NCBI GenBank assembly: GCA_965221295.1 | Contig: OZ244879.1 | Span: 186,001 to 250,000 of the forward strand | Length of the DNA: 64,000 bases | Direction: 5' to 3' | Origin: Bin87 sp965221295 | GTDB taxonomy: Bacteria > Chloroflexota > Dehalococcoidia > Lucifugimonadales > UBA3495 | Shown here: one piece after another, positions 49,339 through 58,656 of the stretch | Layout of the letters: each line of letters opens with the position of its first letter | How positions within the stretch are numbered: position 1 is the first letter of the stretch | The notes under the pieces: generated by a model | Databases searched by the model: none | What the model was told of the DNA's origin: nothing | What the model saw: the letters and a program-made list of their open reading frames with translations, nothing else | Made by a program: the position numbers and the translations under genes

Positions 49339-50475
49339 GTGACCGCTACGAAAAAAGACCCGGTATTGGTGATTCTGCAGATGTCCGGCGCGTTCGACGC
49401 GCTGAACACCATCATCCCCTACAGCGATCCGCTGTACAAAGACTACCGGCCGCATCTGAAGGTGGAACCGGAGGAAGTACTGGCGATTGACGACAAAGTT
49501 GGGTTCCACCCAGCCATGGCTCCGATCAAGGGCCTGTATGATGAGGGTAAAGTCGCGGTCGTCCAGGGCATCGGCTACCCCAACCCGATCCGGTCGCACT
49601 TCCGGTCCATGGATATTTGGCATACGGCCGAACCCGCCAAGATGTCAACGGAAGGCTGGCTGGGCCGGGCGATCCAGGACTTGGACCCGAACAAGGAAAA
49701 CGTGCTGACCGCAGTGAACTTTGGTCGCGGGCTGCCCCGGGCGCTGGCTGCGCCGGGCGTGTCCGTAGCCTCGGTAGGCAACCTGGAAACCTACGGCGTC
49801 CTGACCGGCATCGACGGCGACGACCAGCGGGCCGAAGCTCTGGACATCTTCTCCCGAATGTACTCGCCCATGGTCGGCAACGGCCCCATCAACGACTACC
49901 TATCCCAGACCGGCCTCGACGCCTTGAAGGGCGCCGACATCCTGCGGACGGCCCCGGAGATCTACTCCTCCAGCATCGAATACGGCGGCGACATGTTCTC
50001 CCAGTGGGTCAAGAACGTTGCCCAGGTGCACACGGCGGGCTTCGGGACCCGTGTCCTCTACACCGGCCTGAATCCGGGCGCTTTCGACACCCACGCCAAC
50101 CAGCCGACCTCCTTCGCCAAGCTGTGGGGCGAGGTCTCCAGGGCCGTGAACGACCTCTACCAGGACCTGAAGGAACACGACGCCAACGAGGAAGTGGTGA
50201 TGGTGTTGTTCACCGAGTTCGGCCGTCGGGTGCAGGAAAACGGCTCCGGAACCGACCACGGCTCCGGCAGCGTGGCCTTCGTGCTGGGCGACGCCGTCAA
50301 GGGCGGCCTCTACGGCGAATACCCGTCGCTGCAGCCAGACCAGCTGGACGAAGGCGACCTGAAGTGGAACAACGATTTCCGCAGCACCTACGCCACCATC
50401 CTGGACAAGTGGCTCGACCTGGACGACAAAGCGATCCTGCAAGGTTCCTTCGAACAGTTCGACTTCATCAAGTAG
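49339..50475 (+). CDS. DUF1501 family protein
   Basis: The 378-residue alkaline-phosphatase-fold-like protein begins ATKKDPVLVILQMSGAFDAL, the usual L-V-x-I-F-x-x-G-x-x-D-x-L start. It contains KVAVVQGIGYPNPIRSHFRSMDIW, LNPGAFDTHANQ, VVMVLFTEFGRRVQENGSGTDHGSGS and KGGLYGEYPSL. The start GTG 49339 has GGAGG 8 nt upstream. Most relatives carry a Tat signal peptide; this one lacks it. It is partnered with the DUF1800 gene 99 bp upstream. It may act on a sulfate or phosphate ester by fold analogy. Confidence 0.9.
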   Translation: MTATKKDPVLVILQMSGAFDALNTIIPYSDPLYKDYRPHLKVEPEEVLAIDDKVGFHPAMAPIKGLYDEGKVAVVQGIGYPNPIRSHFRSMDIWHTAEPAKMSTEGWLGRAIQDLDPNKENVLTAVNFGRGLPRALAAPGVSVASVGNLETYGVLTGIDGDDQRAEALDIFSRMYSPMVGNGPINDYLSQTGLDALKGADILRTAPEIYSSSIEYGGDMFSQWVKNVAQVHTAGFGTRVLYTGLNPGAFDTHANQPTSFAKLWGEVSRAVNDLYQDLKEHDANEEVVMVLFTEFGRRVQENGSGTDHGSGSVAFVLGDAVKGGLYGEYPSLQPDQLDEGDLKWNNDFRSTYATILDKWLDLDDKAILQGSFEQFDFIK

Positions 50476-50520
50476 GCTGTCGGCACACCTGCCCGTCATC
50501 CCGGCAGCGGCGGATACCAG

Positions 50521-50548
50521 GTAGGGGCAGGTCGCAACCTGCCCCTAC
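50521..50548. repeat. 28-bp inverted repeat, GTAGGGGC type
   Basis: Arms GTAGGGGCAGGT and ACCTGCCCCTAC flank a 4-nt loop, 45 bp after the DUF1501 stop. The outer 8 bp match the palindrome at 59173. Confidence 0.85.
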
Positions 50549-50556
50549 GCCGCCGG

Positions 50557-50616
50557 CGAAAGCGCATTGTGCGAAACTACACTGCGCGAGGTGGCGCTGC
50601 GGGAAGGCGCGTTGCG
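50557..50616. repeat. 15-bp tandem repeat upstream of the NHL gene
   Basis: Four diverged units: cgaaagcgcattgtg, cgaaactacactgcg, cgaggtggcgctgcg and ggaaggcgcgttgcg. Confidence 0.7.
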
Positions 50617-50666
50617 CGCTCAGCCCAGGCCCAGGACGACGGTACGAATCTTGAAAGGTGGATGAA

Positions 50667-51707
50667 ATGGTTACACAGACCGAAATTGCGCCGGTGACAT
50701 TCCAGTACAGCCACACCATCGGGCGGCAGGAGGTTCGCAGCGGCAACGGGTTCTTCAACCCGGTGGCGATCACGCGCGACCCGGACAACCTGCTGTACGT
50801 GCTGAGTCGTGGCACGGAAACGCCGGCCTTCTTCCCGTGCAAACGGGTCACCGTGTTCAACCTCGACGAAGAGGTGGTGGACGAATTCGGCCAGAAGGTC
50901 CCCCCTGAAGACGCTGACGACACCACGCCCAACGGCGCGTTCATGTGGCCCACCTCGGTGGCGCTGGACAGCGATGGAATCGCCTACGTTTCTGACGAAT
51001 GGCTCAACCGCGTCTCGGTTTACGACCGGGAGCGTGGCAATTGGATCGGCATGTGGGGAACCCTAGGGGATGGGCCCGGCGAGATCAACCGGCCGGCCGG
51101 CTTGGCTTTCGACAAAAACGACAACCTGTACATGGTGGAGAGCCGCAACCACCGCGTCTCCGTGTTCACCAAGGACGGCAAGTTCCAGTTCGGTTGGGGG
51201 CGCCAGGGCGACGGCGACGGCGAGTTCAACCTGCCCTGGGGCATCGAAATCGACCAGCATGGCGATGTGTACGTGGCGGACTGGCGCAACGACCGCATCC
51301 AGAAGTTCGCGCCGGACGGAACGTTCCTGATGAAATTCGGCAGGTCGGGCGACGGAGAGGGAGAATTCAGCCGACCCACGGGTGTGGCGGTGGATAAAGA
51401 CGGCCATATCTTCGTTACCGACTACAAGAACGACCGCGTGCAGGTGTTCCGCCCCGACGGTGGTTACATCACCACGATTCGCGGGCAGGCTGGCCTCTCC
51501 AAGTGGGGCGCCGAGCGCGTGTACCTGGACCCCACCATCGTGCAAGCCCGGAACCGCGCGCTGAACCTGGCCGAACGCGAGGGCGCATTCCAAGGCCCCA
51601 TCGCGGTGGAAGTGGACGACGAAGGGCGCGTGTTCGTGCTGGAGTGCGCCCGACACCGGGTGCAGGTTTTCACCAAGCAAACCGCCATGTTCGCCGGCGA
51701 ACTCTGA
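50667..51707 (+). CDS. NHL-repeat six-bladed beta-propeller
   Basis: The 346-residue protein starts MVTQTEIAPVTFQYSHTIG. NHL blades recur as GEINRPAGLAFDKNDNLYMVESRNHRVSVF, GEFNLPWGIEIDQHGDVYVADWRNDRIQKF and GEFSRPTGVAVDKDGHIFVTDYKNDRVQVF, plus two looser blades. No catalytic site or signal peptide is seen. Such proteins often bind partners or ligands. The start ATG 50667 has AAAGGTGG 5 nt upstream. It sits downstream of the DUF1800/DUF1501 pair and may share their pathway. Confidence 0.9.
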   Translation: MVTQTEIAPVTFQYSHTIGRQEVRSGNGFFNPVAITRDPDNLLYVLSRGTETPAFFPCKRVTVFNLDEEVVDEFGQKVPPEDADDTTPNGAFMWPTSVALDSDGIAYVSDEWLNRVSVYDRERGNWIGMWGTLGDGPGEINRPAGLAFDKNDNLYMVESRNHRVSVFTKDGKFQFGWGRQGDGDGEFNLPWGIEIDQHGDVYVADWRNDRIQKFAPDGTFLMKFGRSGDGEGEFSRPTGVAVDKDGHIFVTDYKNDRVQVFRPDGGYITTIRGQAGLSKWGAERVYLDPTIVQARNRALNLAEREGAFQGPIAVEVDDEGRVFVLECARHRVQVFTKQTAMFAGEL

Positions 51708-52953
51708 TCGCCATCGCCAGAGCGCGCCGCATCGAAACGCCACTGGTCGTGATCAACGAGATTGCCGCGCTGCGCTCGCAATGACAGGGAAAGATGCTCG
51801 CAATGACAGCAATTGTCATTGCGAGGAGCCCCTCCCATTACTGTCATTGCGAGGAGCGCCAGCGACGTGGCAATCTCGATGCCTGGGCGAACGTCCGCCG
51901 GGGCGCGAAGGGCGAAAAGCCGTTGGTCGCGTTCGACGAGGTTGCCGCGCTGCGCTCGCAATGACAGGGAAAGATGCTCGCAATGACAGCAATTGTCATT
52001 GCGAAGAGCGCCTCCCATTACTGTCATTGTGAGGAGCGCCAGCGACGCGGCAATCTCGATGCTTGGGCGAACGGCCGTCGGGGTAGCGGAGTCGGGCGGC
52101 CGTTGGTCGCATCCAACGAGATTGCCGCGCTGCGCTCGCAATGACAGGGAAAGATGCTCGCAATGACAGCAATTGTCATTGCGAAGAGCGCCTCCCATTA
52201 CTGTCATTGCGAAGAGCGCCTCCCATTACTGTCATTGCGAGGAGCGCCAGCGACGCGGCAATCTTGATGCTTGGGCGAACGGCCGTCGGGGTAGCGGAGC
52301 TGGGCGGCCGCTGGTCGCGTTCGACGAGATTGCCGCGCTGCGCTCGCAATGACAGGGAAAGATGCTCGCAATGACAGCAATTGCCATTGCGAGGAGCCCC
52401 TCCCATTACTGTCATTGCGAGGCGCTCCTCCAATTACTGTCATTGCGAGGAGCGCCAGCGACGCGGCAATCTCGATGCCTGGGTGAACAGCCGTCGGGGT
52501 AGCGGAGCCGGGCGGCCGTTGGTCGCATCCAACGAGATTGCCGCGCTGCGCTCGCAATGACAGGGAAAGATGCTCGCAATGACAGCAATTGTCATTGCGA
52601 AGAGCGCCTCCCATTACTGTCATTGCGAGGCGCTCCTCCCATTACTGTCATTGCGAGGCGCTCCTCCCATTACTGTCATTGCGAGGAGCGCCAGCGACGC
52701 GGCAATCTCGATGTCTGGGCGAACGTCCGTCGGGGTAGCGGAGCTGGGCGGCCGCTGGTCGCGTCCGACGAGATTGCCGCGCTGCGCTCGCAATGACAGC
52801 AATTGCCATTGCGAAGAGCTCCTCCCATTACTGTCATTGCGAGGAGCGCCAGCGACGCGGCAATCTCGATGCCTGGGCGAATGGCCGCCGGGGCGCGGTG
52901 GGCCGTTGTGCGGGGAATAAACGGGTGGTTTCCGGTGAGCGGAACCCTCTACT
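51708..52953. repeat. Array of 127-bp palindromic elements (cluster H) between convergent genes
   Basis: The array starts with a right half (about 51738-51786) and continues with full 127-bp elements at 51841, 52021, 52229, 52437 and 52673. It ends with a left half from 52831. Start-to-start distances of the full copies are 180, 208, 208 and 236 bp, i.e. steps of 28 bp. That is the length of an added tail unit (gtcattgcgaagagcgcctc plus ccattact). Another constant tail is ggaaagatgctcgcaatgac. No gene lies here. Confidence 0.93.
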
Positions 52954-55900
52954 TCATCCGGTCACGTACCCATTCTTGAGGTCCCACACCGCCGCGTCTT
53001 GGTCTCGGGTTTCCGGCGGACCGAAGCCACCGCCGCCAGAAGACAGGCATATGATGTGATCCCCAGGATTGACGACCACGCCGACTTCCTTGGAGCCCAG
53101 GACGCGTTCCGCGCCTTGGGATAAGATCTTGTAGTGGTGAGGCAGTCCATCGGCGGCGCCGAACAACCCGAAAGGCGGCACGACCACGCCGTCGCCAGCG
53201 GTGTTGAGCAGGGCCGGGCCATCCCCTTCGTACACCAGGTCGCACACCGCGCCCAGGCCGCCGCGCCACGCGCCGACGCCGCCGGAATCGGGCCGCAGCT
53301 CATGCCGTTCGATGAAGAAGGGGAACCGCTCCTCTGTAACCTCGATGCTGGGCGACCGGATGCCTCCGGCCACGTTGATCTCGCCTACGTTGGACCAACC
53401 GTCGTAGCCCTGAGAGGCGCCGCCGCCGCCCCTGGCCAGGAAGAAGTGCCAAATGAACTGGCGCCCCGTCCTGGGGTCATGGCCGGTGATGGCGTAGCGC
53501 AGCCTCCGGGAGAAGCCGGCTGAGACGGCCCTGGGGATTGCCGGAGCCAACGCCTTGAACACGGCCTCCACCACCTCCTCGGCGCAGTGATTGGTGCTCA
53601 TGCAAACCGGCGCCGGCGGATTGGCGTTCACCACCAGCCCGCGTGGGGCGATGATCTGGACGGGCCGCATGGAACCCTCGTTGCGGGCCACGTCGGTGGG
53701 CGCTAGGTACATGATAGCGGCGTGGGCCAGGGAGCGGGTGTTGGCGTAGGCGCTGTTGATGAACCCCTCAACCTGGGGGCTGGACTCGCTGAGGTCAATG
53801 GTCATGGAGTCCCCGTCGATGGCGACCTTGGCGCGGATCGGCACCAACTTGCTGTCGAATCCGTCGTCGTCAACCAGCGACTCCCCGCGGTACACGCCAT
53901 CGGGCCACTCTGAAATGAATCGGCGCACCTGCCGTTCGGTGGCGGCCAGGATTTCGGCGACCACCGCCATCAACCGGTCGGGGCCGTACTCGGCCAACAG
54001 GGCTTCGATGCGCTGGGCGGCCAGCGTCACCGAGCCGATTTGCGCGTTGAGGTCGCCCAAGAAGTTCTCAGATTGCCGCACGTTCGCCGCGAGCATTTGC
54101 AGCAGATCCGCGCGGGGCGTTCCCTGGTCGTAGAGCTTCAGCGGCGGTATCCGCAGACCCTCCTGGAATATCTCGTTGGCCCCAGGGTTGTACCCGCCAT
54201 GGGTGCCGCCTCCCACGTCGCTGTGATGCGCCCGATTCACGCCGTAGAATAGCAGCCGTCCCTCATGGAATACGGGACGGATGATGGTGATGTCTGGCAG
54301 GTGGCTGCCCCCGAAGTATGGGTCGTTCAGGATGAACAGGTCGCCGTCGTGGATGTCTGCGCCAAAGTAGTCTCGAACGGCGGCGCCGGCCACGGGAAGG
54401 GCGCTGATGTGAACCGGTATGCCCTCGCCCTGGGCCACCAGCTGGCAGTCTCCGTCCAGGATGGCGGTGGAGAAATCCCGGCTGGAATTTAGGATCTGCG
54501 ACATGGCGGTTCGCAGCATCGCTTCGGTCATCTCTTGGGCGATGGACTCCAGGCGGCGCTCCACCAAGGCCAGCGTGATGGGGTCGTGGCGAGCGTTCGC
54601 GTTCAAAGCTCCAGCGTCGGCCGGTTCAGGCATGGCTCGTTCAGGCATGGCGCGTCCGGGCGCGGCTTGTTCGGACGTGGAGGCGCCATCAGAGATTGGC
54701 GCGGCGGTTAGCTGGCCGACGCGCAGCTCGACGCCACCCATGGCGTCGATCCGGGCCACGTCCCCCGGCCACACCAGGATGGTGGTGAATTCCGACTCCA
54801 GAATCGCCGGGCCGGCGATTTCCGCCCCGTTGGGCAGGGTGTCAGCGGCATAGGTTGGAGCATCTCGCCAGGCGCCCAGATAGACCCGTCGGGAGCCGGT
54901 GGGTTGAGCCGCGTCGCGCTCTGGCATCCGGTCGAGCTGGGCGACTCTGGGGAGCTTGCCCACCGCTGCCACCCGAAGGGTCACCAGCCGCACCTCCTGA
55001 TTCTGCTGGCTGTATGAGTAGAGCTCCCGGTATCTTTCGTGGAAATTAGAGGTCAACCGGGCGACGAACTCCGAGTCCGGCAGGTCCTGGTCTGGCAACG
55101 GCGTCGTGACCTCGTAGATCTGGTCCAGGTACCGCATGTCGGCAGCGCACTGGATCTCCACCACCTCGGGGGCCACGCCCTGGGCCAGTAGCTTGTCTCG
55201 CCCCTGCGCCGCTAGTTCGTCCAGAATGGCCCTCAGCTCGCTCAGGTCCAGCCGATCCAGGCTCACCGGATGCGAGCGGAAGAAGTCGTACTTGATGTCG
55301 GTGTTCAGCATACCGTAAGCCGACAGCACCGGAGCCGACGCCGGAATGTAAACCTTCTCCACCTGCAGCTGTCGGGCCACTTCCGAGGCGTGGAGGCCCG
55401 AAGCGCCGCCGAATCCCATCATGGTGAACTTACGGGGGTCAACGCCCCGTTGCACCGACATGAGGCGGATGCCCTCAGCGATGGAAGTGCAGACCACCTT
55501 GAACACGCCATACGCGGACTCGACGCTGGACAGGTTTAGAGGTTCCCCAACGCGCTCGAGGAGGGACCGTTCGGCGGCGGTGGGGTCGAGGCTGGCGCGT
55601 CCGCCCAGGAAGTTGGCCGGGTCCAAGTATCCCAACGTCAGGCTGGCGTCGGTGACGGTGGGGTCGGCGCCGCCTCGGCCGTAGCACGCGGGTCCGGGTT
55701 CGGCGCCGGCGCTATCTGGGCCAACGTGCAGGATACCGCCCTCGTCCACCCTGGCGATGCTGCCGCCGCCGGCGCCCAGGGTGTGTATGTCGATCATGGG
55801 AGCGGCGATCTTCCAGCCGGCCTCGAATTTCTCGTTGGCGATGTGGGGAACCCCGTCTTCGATCAGCGAAATGTCCGTGCTGGTGCCGCCCATGTCGAAG

Positions 55901-56832
55901 GCGATCACCCTGGGTTCCCCCAGCAGGTGGCCGATGTAGGCGGCGGCGCTGACGCCTCCCGCCGGGCCGGACAGGATGGCCCGCACCGCCATGCGCCCGG
56001 AGTCGTCTATCGGCGCCACCCCGCCGTTGGACTGCATGATCAGCACGTCCCGCAAACGTGGGTATGTCTCGAAGCGCCGACCCAGGTTGGCCAGGTACCG
56101 GCTGAACACTGGCCCAACGTAGGAGTTAATCACCGTCGTGCTCAAACGGTCGAACTCCTTGATCTGCGGAATCACCTCGTGGGACAGCGACGTGTACAGG
56201 TCTGGGAAGCGCTGGCGTATGATTTCTCCGGCCCGCCGTTCGTGCGACGGGTTGAGGTAGGAGAACAGGAAGCACACCGCCAGGGCGTCCGCCCCGTCGC
56301 TAACCAGGCGCTCCAGGCTCTCCACCAGCGCGGCCTCGTCCAGGGGCCGTTCCACCAGGCCGCTGGCGCGGACTCGCTCGGGGACGCCGGCGCGCAGGTA
56401 CCGGGCGGCCAGCGGTTGCGCTGGGGTCATCCGCAGGTTGTAGCGGTCCTCCTTGAGGCCCTCCCGCATTTCCAGCAGGTCGCGGAAGCCATCGGTGGTG
56501 ATCAGCCCCACCTGGGCGCCCTTCCGTTCCACCAGCGTGTTGGTGGCGACGGTTGACCCGTGAATCACCAGGTCCGTGTCGCCCAGCAGCTCATCCAGGG
56601 ACAGCCCGTACGAGGCGGCGGCTTCCCGCAATCCGGCCATGACGCCCAGCGACGGGTCGTCGGGCGTGGATTGCGTCTTGAAGAAACGGGGTTGGTTTAG
56701 CCCGTTAGCGTGGCTTCCGTCGGTATCCTGGCCTGCTTCGCCGGTCTGGGTCGCCTCACCAGCCTGGGTTGCCTCACCGACTATCACGAAGTCGGTGAAG
56801 GTTCCGCCAACGTCGATCCCGATCTTGTACAC
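52954..56832 (-). CDS. 5-oxoprolinase/hydantoinase HyuA-HyuB fusion
   Basis: The 1292-residue fusion is close in length to eukaryotic 5-oxoprolinase. The HyuA half (residues 1-about 700) starts VYKIGIDVGGTFTDFVIV (actin-like ATPase phosphate loop) with IAFDMGGTSTDISLIEDG and PACYGRGGADPTVTDA. The HyuB half (about 730-1292) starts DPITLALVERRLESIAQEM and has FILNDPYFGGSHLPDITI and LARGGGGASQGYDG. It likely opens 5-oxoproline or a hydantoin using ATP. The start GTG 56832 has AGGAGG 8 nt upstream. Residues near 24-42 and the interdomain linker carry 6- and 5-residue tandem repeats. It follows the dehydrogenase gene by 10 bp. Confidence 0.93.
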   Translation of the reverse strand: MYKIGIDVGGTFTDFVIVGEATQAGEATQTGEAGQDTDGSHANGLNQPRFFKTQSTPDDPSLGVMAGLREAAASYGLSLDELLGDTDLVIHGSTVATNTLVERKGAQVGLITTDGFRDLLEMREGLKEDRYNLRMTPAQPLAARYLRAGVPERVRASGLVERPLDEAALVESLERLVSDGADALAVCFLFSYLNPSHERRAGEIIRQRFPDLYTSLSHEVIPQIKEFDRLSTTVINSYVGPVFSRYLANLGRRFETYPRLRDVLIMQSNGGVAPIDDSGRMAVRAILSGPAGGVSAAAYIGHLLGEPRVIAFDMGGTSTDISLIEDGVPHIANEKFEAGWKIAAPMIDIHTLGAGGGSIARVDEGGILHVGPDSAGAEPGPACYGRGGADPTVTDASLTLGYLDPANFLGGRASLDPTAAERSLLERVGEPLNLSSVESAYGVFKVVCTSIAEGIRLMSVQRGVDPRKFTMMGFGGASGLHASEVARQLQVEKVYIPASAPVLSAYGMLNTDIKYDFFRSHPVSLDRLDLSELRAILDELAAQGRDKLLAQGVAPEVVEIQCAADMRYLDQIYEVTTPLPDQDLPDSEFVARLTSNFHERYRELYSYSQQNQEVRLVTLRVAAVGKLPRVAQLDRMPERDAAQPTGSRRVYLGAWRDAPTYAADTLPNGAEIAGPAILESEFTTILVWPGDVARIDAMGGVELRVGQLTAAPISDGASTSEQAAPGRAMPERAMPEPADAGALNANARHDPITLALVERRLESIAQEMTEAMLRTAMSQILNSSRDFSTAILDGDCQLVAQGEGIPVHISALPVAGAAVRDYFGADIHDGDLFILNDPYFGGSHLPDITIIRPVFHEGRLLFYGVNRAHHSDVGGGTHGGYNPGANEIFQEGLRIPPLKLYDQGTPRADLLQMLAANVRQSENFLGDLNAQIGSVTLAAQRIEALLAEYGPDRLMAVVAEILAATERQVRRFISEWPDGVYRGESLVDDDGFDSKLVPIRAKVAIDGDSMTIDLSESSPQVEGFINSAYANTRSLAHAAIMYLAPTDVARNEGSMRPVQIIAPRGLVVNANPPAPVCMSTNHCAEEVVEAVFKALAPAIPRAVSAGFSRRLRYAITGHDPRTGRQFIWHFFLARGGGGASQGYDGWSNVGEINVAGGIRSPSIEVTEERFPFFIERHELRPDSGGVGAWRGGLGAVCDLVYEGDGPALLNTAGDGVVVPPFGLFGAADGLPHHYKILSQGAERVLGSKEVGVVVNPGDHIICLSSGGGGFGPPETRDQDAAVWDLKNGYVTG
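54621..54680. repeat. 15-bp tandem repeat in the HyuA-HyuB linker
   Basis: Four units (plus strand ccggttcaggcatgg, ctcgttcaggcatgg, cgcgtccgggcgcgg, cttgttcggacgtgg) encode a TSEQA/APGRA/MPERA/MPEPA run at the fusion joint. The unit is divisible by three. Confidence 0.9.
56728..56781. repeat. 18-bp tandem repeat near the HyuA N-terminus
   Basis: Three units encode VGEATQ, AGEATQ and TGEAGQ just after the first ATP-binding strand, where relatives have a short loop. Confidence 0.88.
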
Positions 56833-56842
56833 TCGGGGCCTC

Positions 56843-57733
56843 CTAATCCTGGGCGCGCCGCACGTTCTGGGCCAGCTGGCGGATGGTTTCGGTGAAGGTG
56901 CGATCCCGGTCCCGCGTCTCCGGTGATTCCTCACCCAGCGGGGTGTCGCCGATGAACCGGTACATTTCCGCCACGCCTTCGAACAACTTGGGCGTCATGC
57001 CCAGGTGGGCGAAGGTATCGCGTATTTCCTCCATCTCGCTGACCCAGCGACGCGAGCGGGGCGGCACCGAGGGCAGGGTGCGCTCCATGCGTTCCACCAC
57101 TGACTGCTGACCCGATTGGAACTCGGCCAACAGGGGTTCGGTCAGTCCCATCAGTTCGGCGGCCATCAGCAGCTCGGTGTACAGGGCCCAGGAGCCCTTG
57201 GTCATGGCGGCGTAGCACATCTTGATTCCAGAGGCCTGGCCCACCTCGCCGTCCAGCGTCAGAACCGTCAGCCCAAAGTCGTTGAGCCTCGCGAACCGGC
57301 CGGCGTTTTCGCCGGAGGCGTAGAAATGTGGACTGTAGCCCGGACGGGGCGGCCCGCCGATGATGGACACGTCCACGAACTGCCCGCCGGCGCTGGTGAT
57401 GACGGGTTCCAGCTCCTGCGCCAGTTGCGGCGCGATGGCGTTGCATTCCGCGAACAGGCAATCGGCTCCGGTGGCGGCCAGCGCGTCGGCGACCTGGCGG
57501 CACAGACCCGGGACCGCCGCCGATACCGTCATGGACATGATCAGGTCGGCCTGCTCCACCAGTTCCGCCATGTTGTCAACGTCGCGGATGCCGGCCTGGG
57601 CGGCCAGGTTCCGGGTGCGGTCGCTGCGGCCCGCCAAGCACGTCACCACGTCCAGTTCATGTTCGCGGAGGCGTCGCCCAACCGCGTGTCCCATGTCGCC
57701 AGGGCTGAGAATAGCTACCGAGCTGATGTCCAT
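56843..57733 (-). CDS. NAD(P)-binding dehydrogenase (6PGDH-like, DUF1932)
   Basis: The 296-residue protein starts MDISSVAILSPGDMGHAVGRRL, an N-terminal Rossmann domain with a GxxGH-type variant of GxGxxG. It continues ADLIMSMTVSAA, FAECNAIAPQLA, FVDVSIIGGPP and an all-helical C-terminal domain with GQASGIKMCYAAMTKGSWAL, where the Lys fits the beta-hydroxyacid dehydrogenase catalytic residue. The substrate is unknown, probably a hydroxyacid or cyclic imide product. The start ATG 57733 is chosen; a longer frame exists. It is upstream of the oxoprolinase fusion in the same operon. Confidence 0.88.
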   Translation of the reverse strand: MDISSVAILSPGDMGHAVGRRLREHELDVVTCLAGRSDRTRNLAAQAGIRDVDNMAELVEQADLIMSMTVSAAVPGLCRQVADALAATGADCLFAECNAIAPQLAQELEPVITSAGGQFVDVSIIGGPPRPGYSPHFYASGENAGRFARLNDFGLTVLTLDGEVGQASGIKMCYAAMTKGSWALYTELLMAAELMGLTEPLLAEFQSGQQSVVERMERTLPSVPPRSRRWVSEMEEIRDTFAHLGMTPKLFEGVAEMYRFIGDTPLGEESPETRDRDRTFTETIRQLAQNVRRAQD

Positions 57734-57832
57734 GGTCAAGATGTCACTCCGTTTGTTCCAGTTCGTAGAAATGGGGTCAGTGGCCACCCCGCAAGACGCC
57801 GCCGGCCAGCGTGGGCCCGCCAGGTTGGAGGC

Positions 57833-58096
57833 TCAGTTGAGGCTGGGGGGGCCGGCTGATCCCGGCCCGCCGCCGGTGAAACCCGGATGGTCGTCCAAGT
57901 CCGAGGCGTCGTCCTGATGCTGGCCTCGCAGCACGCAGTGGCCGCACACCTTGCATACCGGATGGCGGTTGGCGAACTTGGGATGGGGGATGTTGCACAT
58001 GGGCCCGTCGGGGCGCTCACAGCGAGGGCAGCCATCGCAACGACGGTGGCCGGCGCCCTGCCCGGTCTGGGTACGCGGTTCCAGTACGGTTACCAT
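57833..58096 (-). CDS. Small Cys-rich protein
   Basis: The 87-residue protein has Cys in RRCDGCPRCERPDGPMCN and HPVCKVCGHCVL, giving seven Cys and several His that could bind two zinc ions. The tail is Gly/Pro-rich (GFTGGGPGSAGPPS). The start ATG 58096 has GAGG 7 nt upstream. It lies 99 bp upstream of the dehydrogenase gene on the same strand. No family is recognised. Confidence 0.55.
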   Translation of the reverse strand: MVTVLEPRTQTGQGAGHRRCDGCPRCERPDGPMCNIPHPKFANRHPVCKVCGHCVLRGQHQDDASDLDDHPGFTGGGPGSAGPPSLN

Positions 58097-58656
58097 GGTT
58101 AGCCTCGGTTGCGACGGCACAGAACCGGCGGCTCCGCCCGGTTTCTGCGGTTGGGCGGGTCGCCGTCTGGCGGCCTAGTGAATGTCAGCGCTTGCGCGTG
58201 AGTATCAGCGATTGTAGGTATGCGCCCCCGGCGCTGTCAATTTGGGCGGGACGCCTTGCCTTGCGTTGGTTGGTGGCTACCCATTCGTCATCACGAGGGG
58301 CCGTTCCCTTCCGTCACTGCGAGGCGCGACGGCCACGCGGCAATCCCGCGCCGGCGCCAACGGCCGCTGGTGGCGTTCAAAAGGGTCGCCGCGCCGCGCT
58401 CGCAGCGACGGGGGAACGGCCAGGGATGCGGAGGATGCAGTTCTCCAATGGCCGGGGGATACTGGCCCGCATCGACCGAGGGAGGCCGCTATACGGTCAA
58501 CGCCGCGCCGCCAATGCCACGCGATGAACCACGATGGAATGGCCCAAGGCGAGCCCACAACCGCGATGTACGCCATTTTGCCAATGCGGTATAATGCCGG
58601 CCAAGAAAGGCGCGTGTGCGCGGTTGCGTTCGCGTAGAAATCCATGGAGGTACATC
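58097..58656. repeat. Divergent gap with a degenerate palindromic element
   Basis: A diverged element spans about 58311-58410 (CCGTCACTGCGAGGCGCGAC to CGCGCTCGCAGCGACGG). The rest of the 560 bp shows no gene. A perfect TATAAT lies at 58590-58595 upstream of the VOC gene. Confidence 0.65.
58590..58595 (+). promoter_or_regulatory. Putative -10 of the VOC gene
   Basis: TATAATGCCG lies 61 nt before the ATG; modA has the near-identical TATAATGCGG. Confidence 0.45.

Noticed and set aside
48160..49623. 487-codon minus-strand frame opposite DUF1800
   Set aside because: Antisense shadow; DUF1800 is a clear family match.
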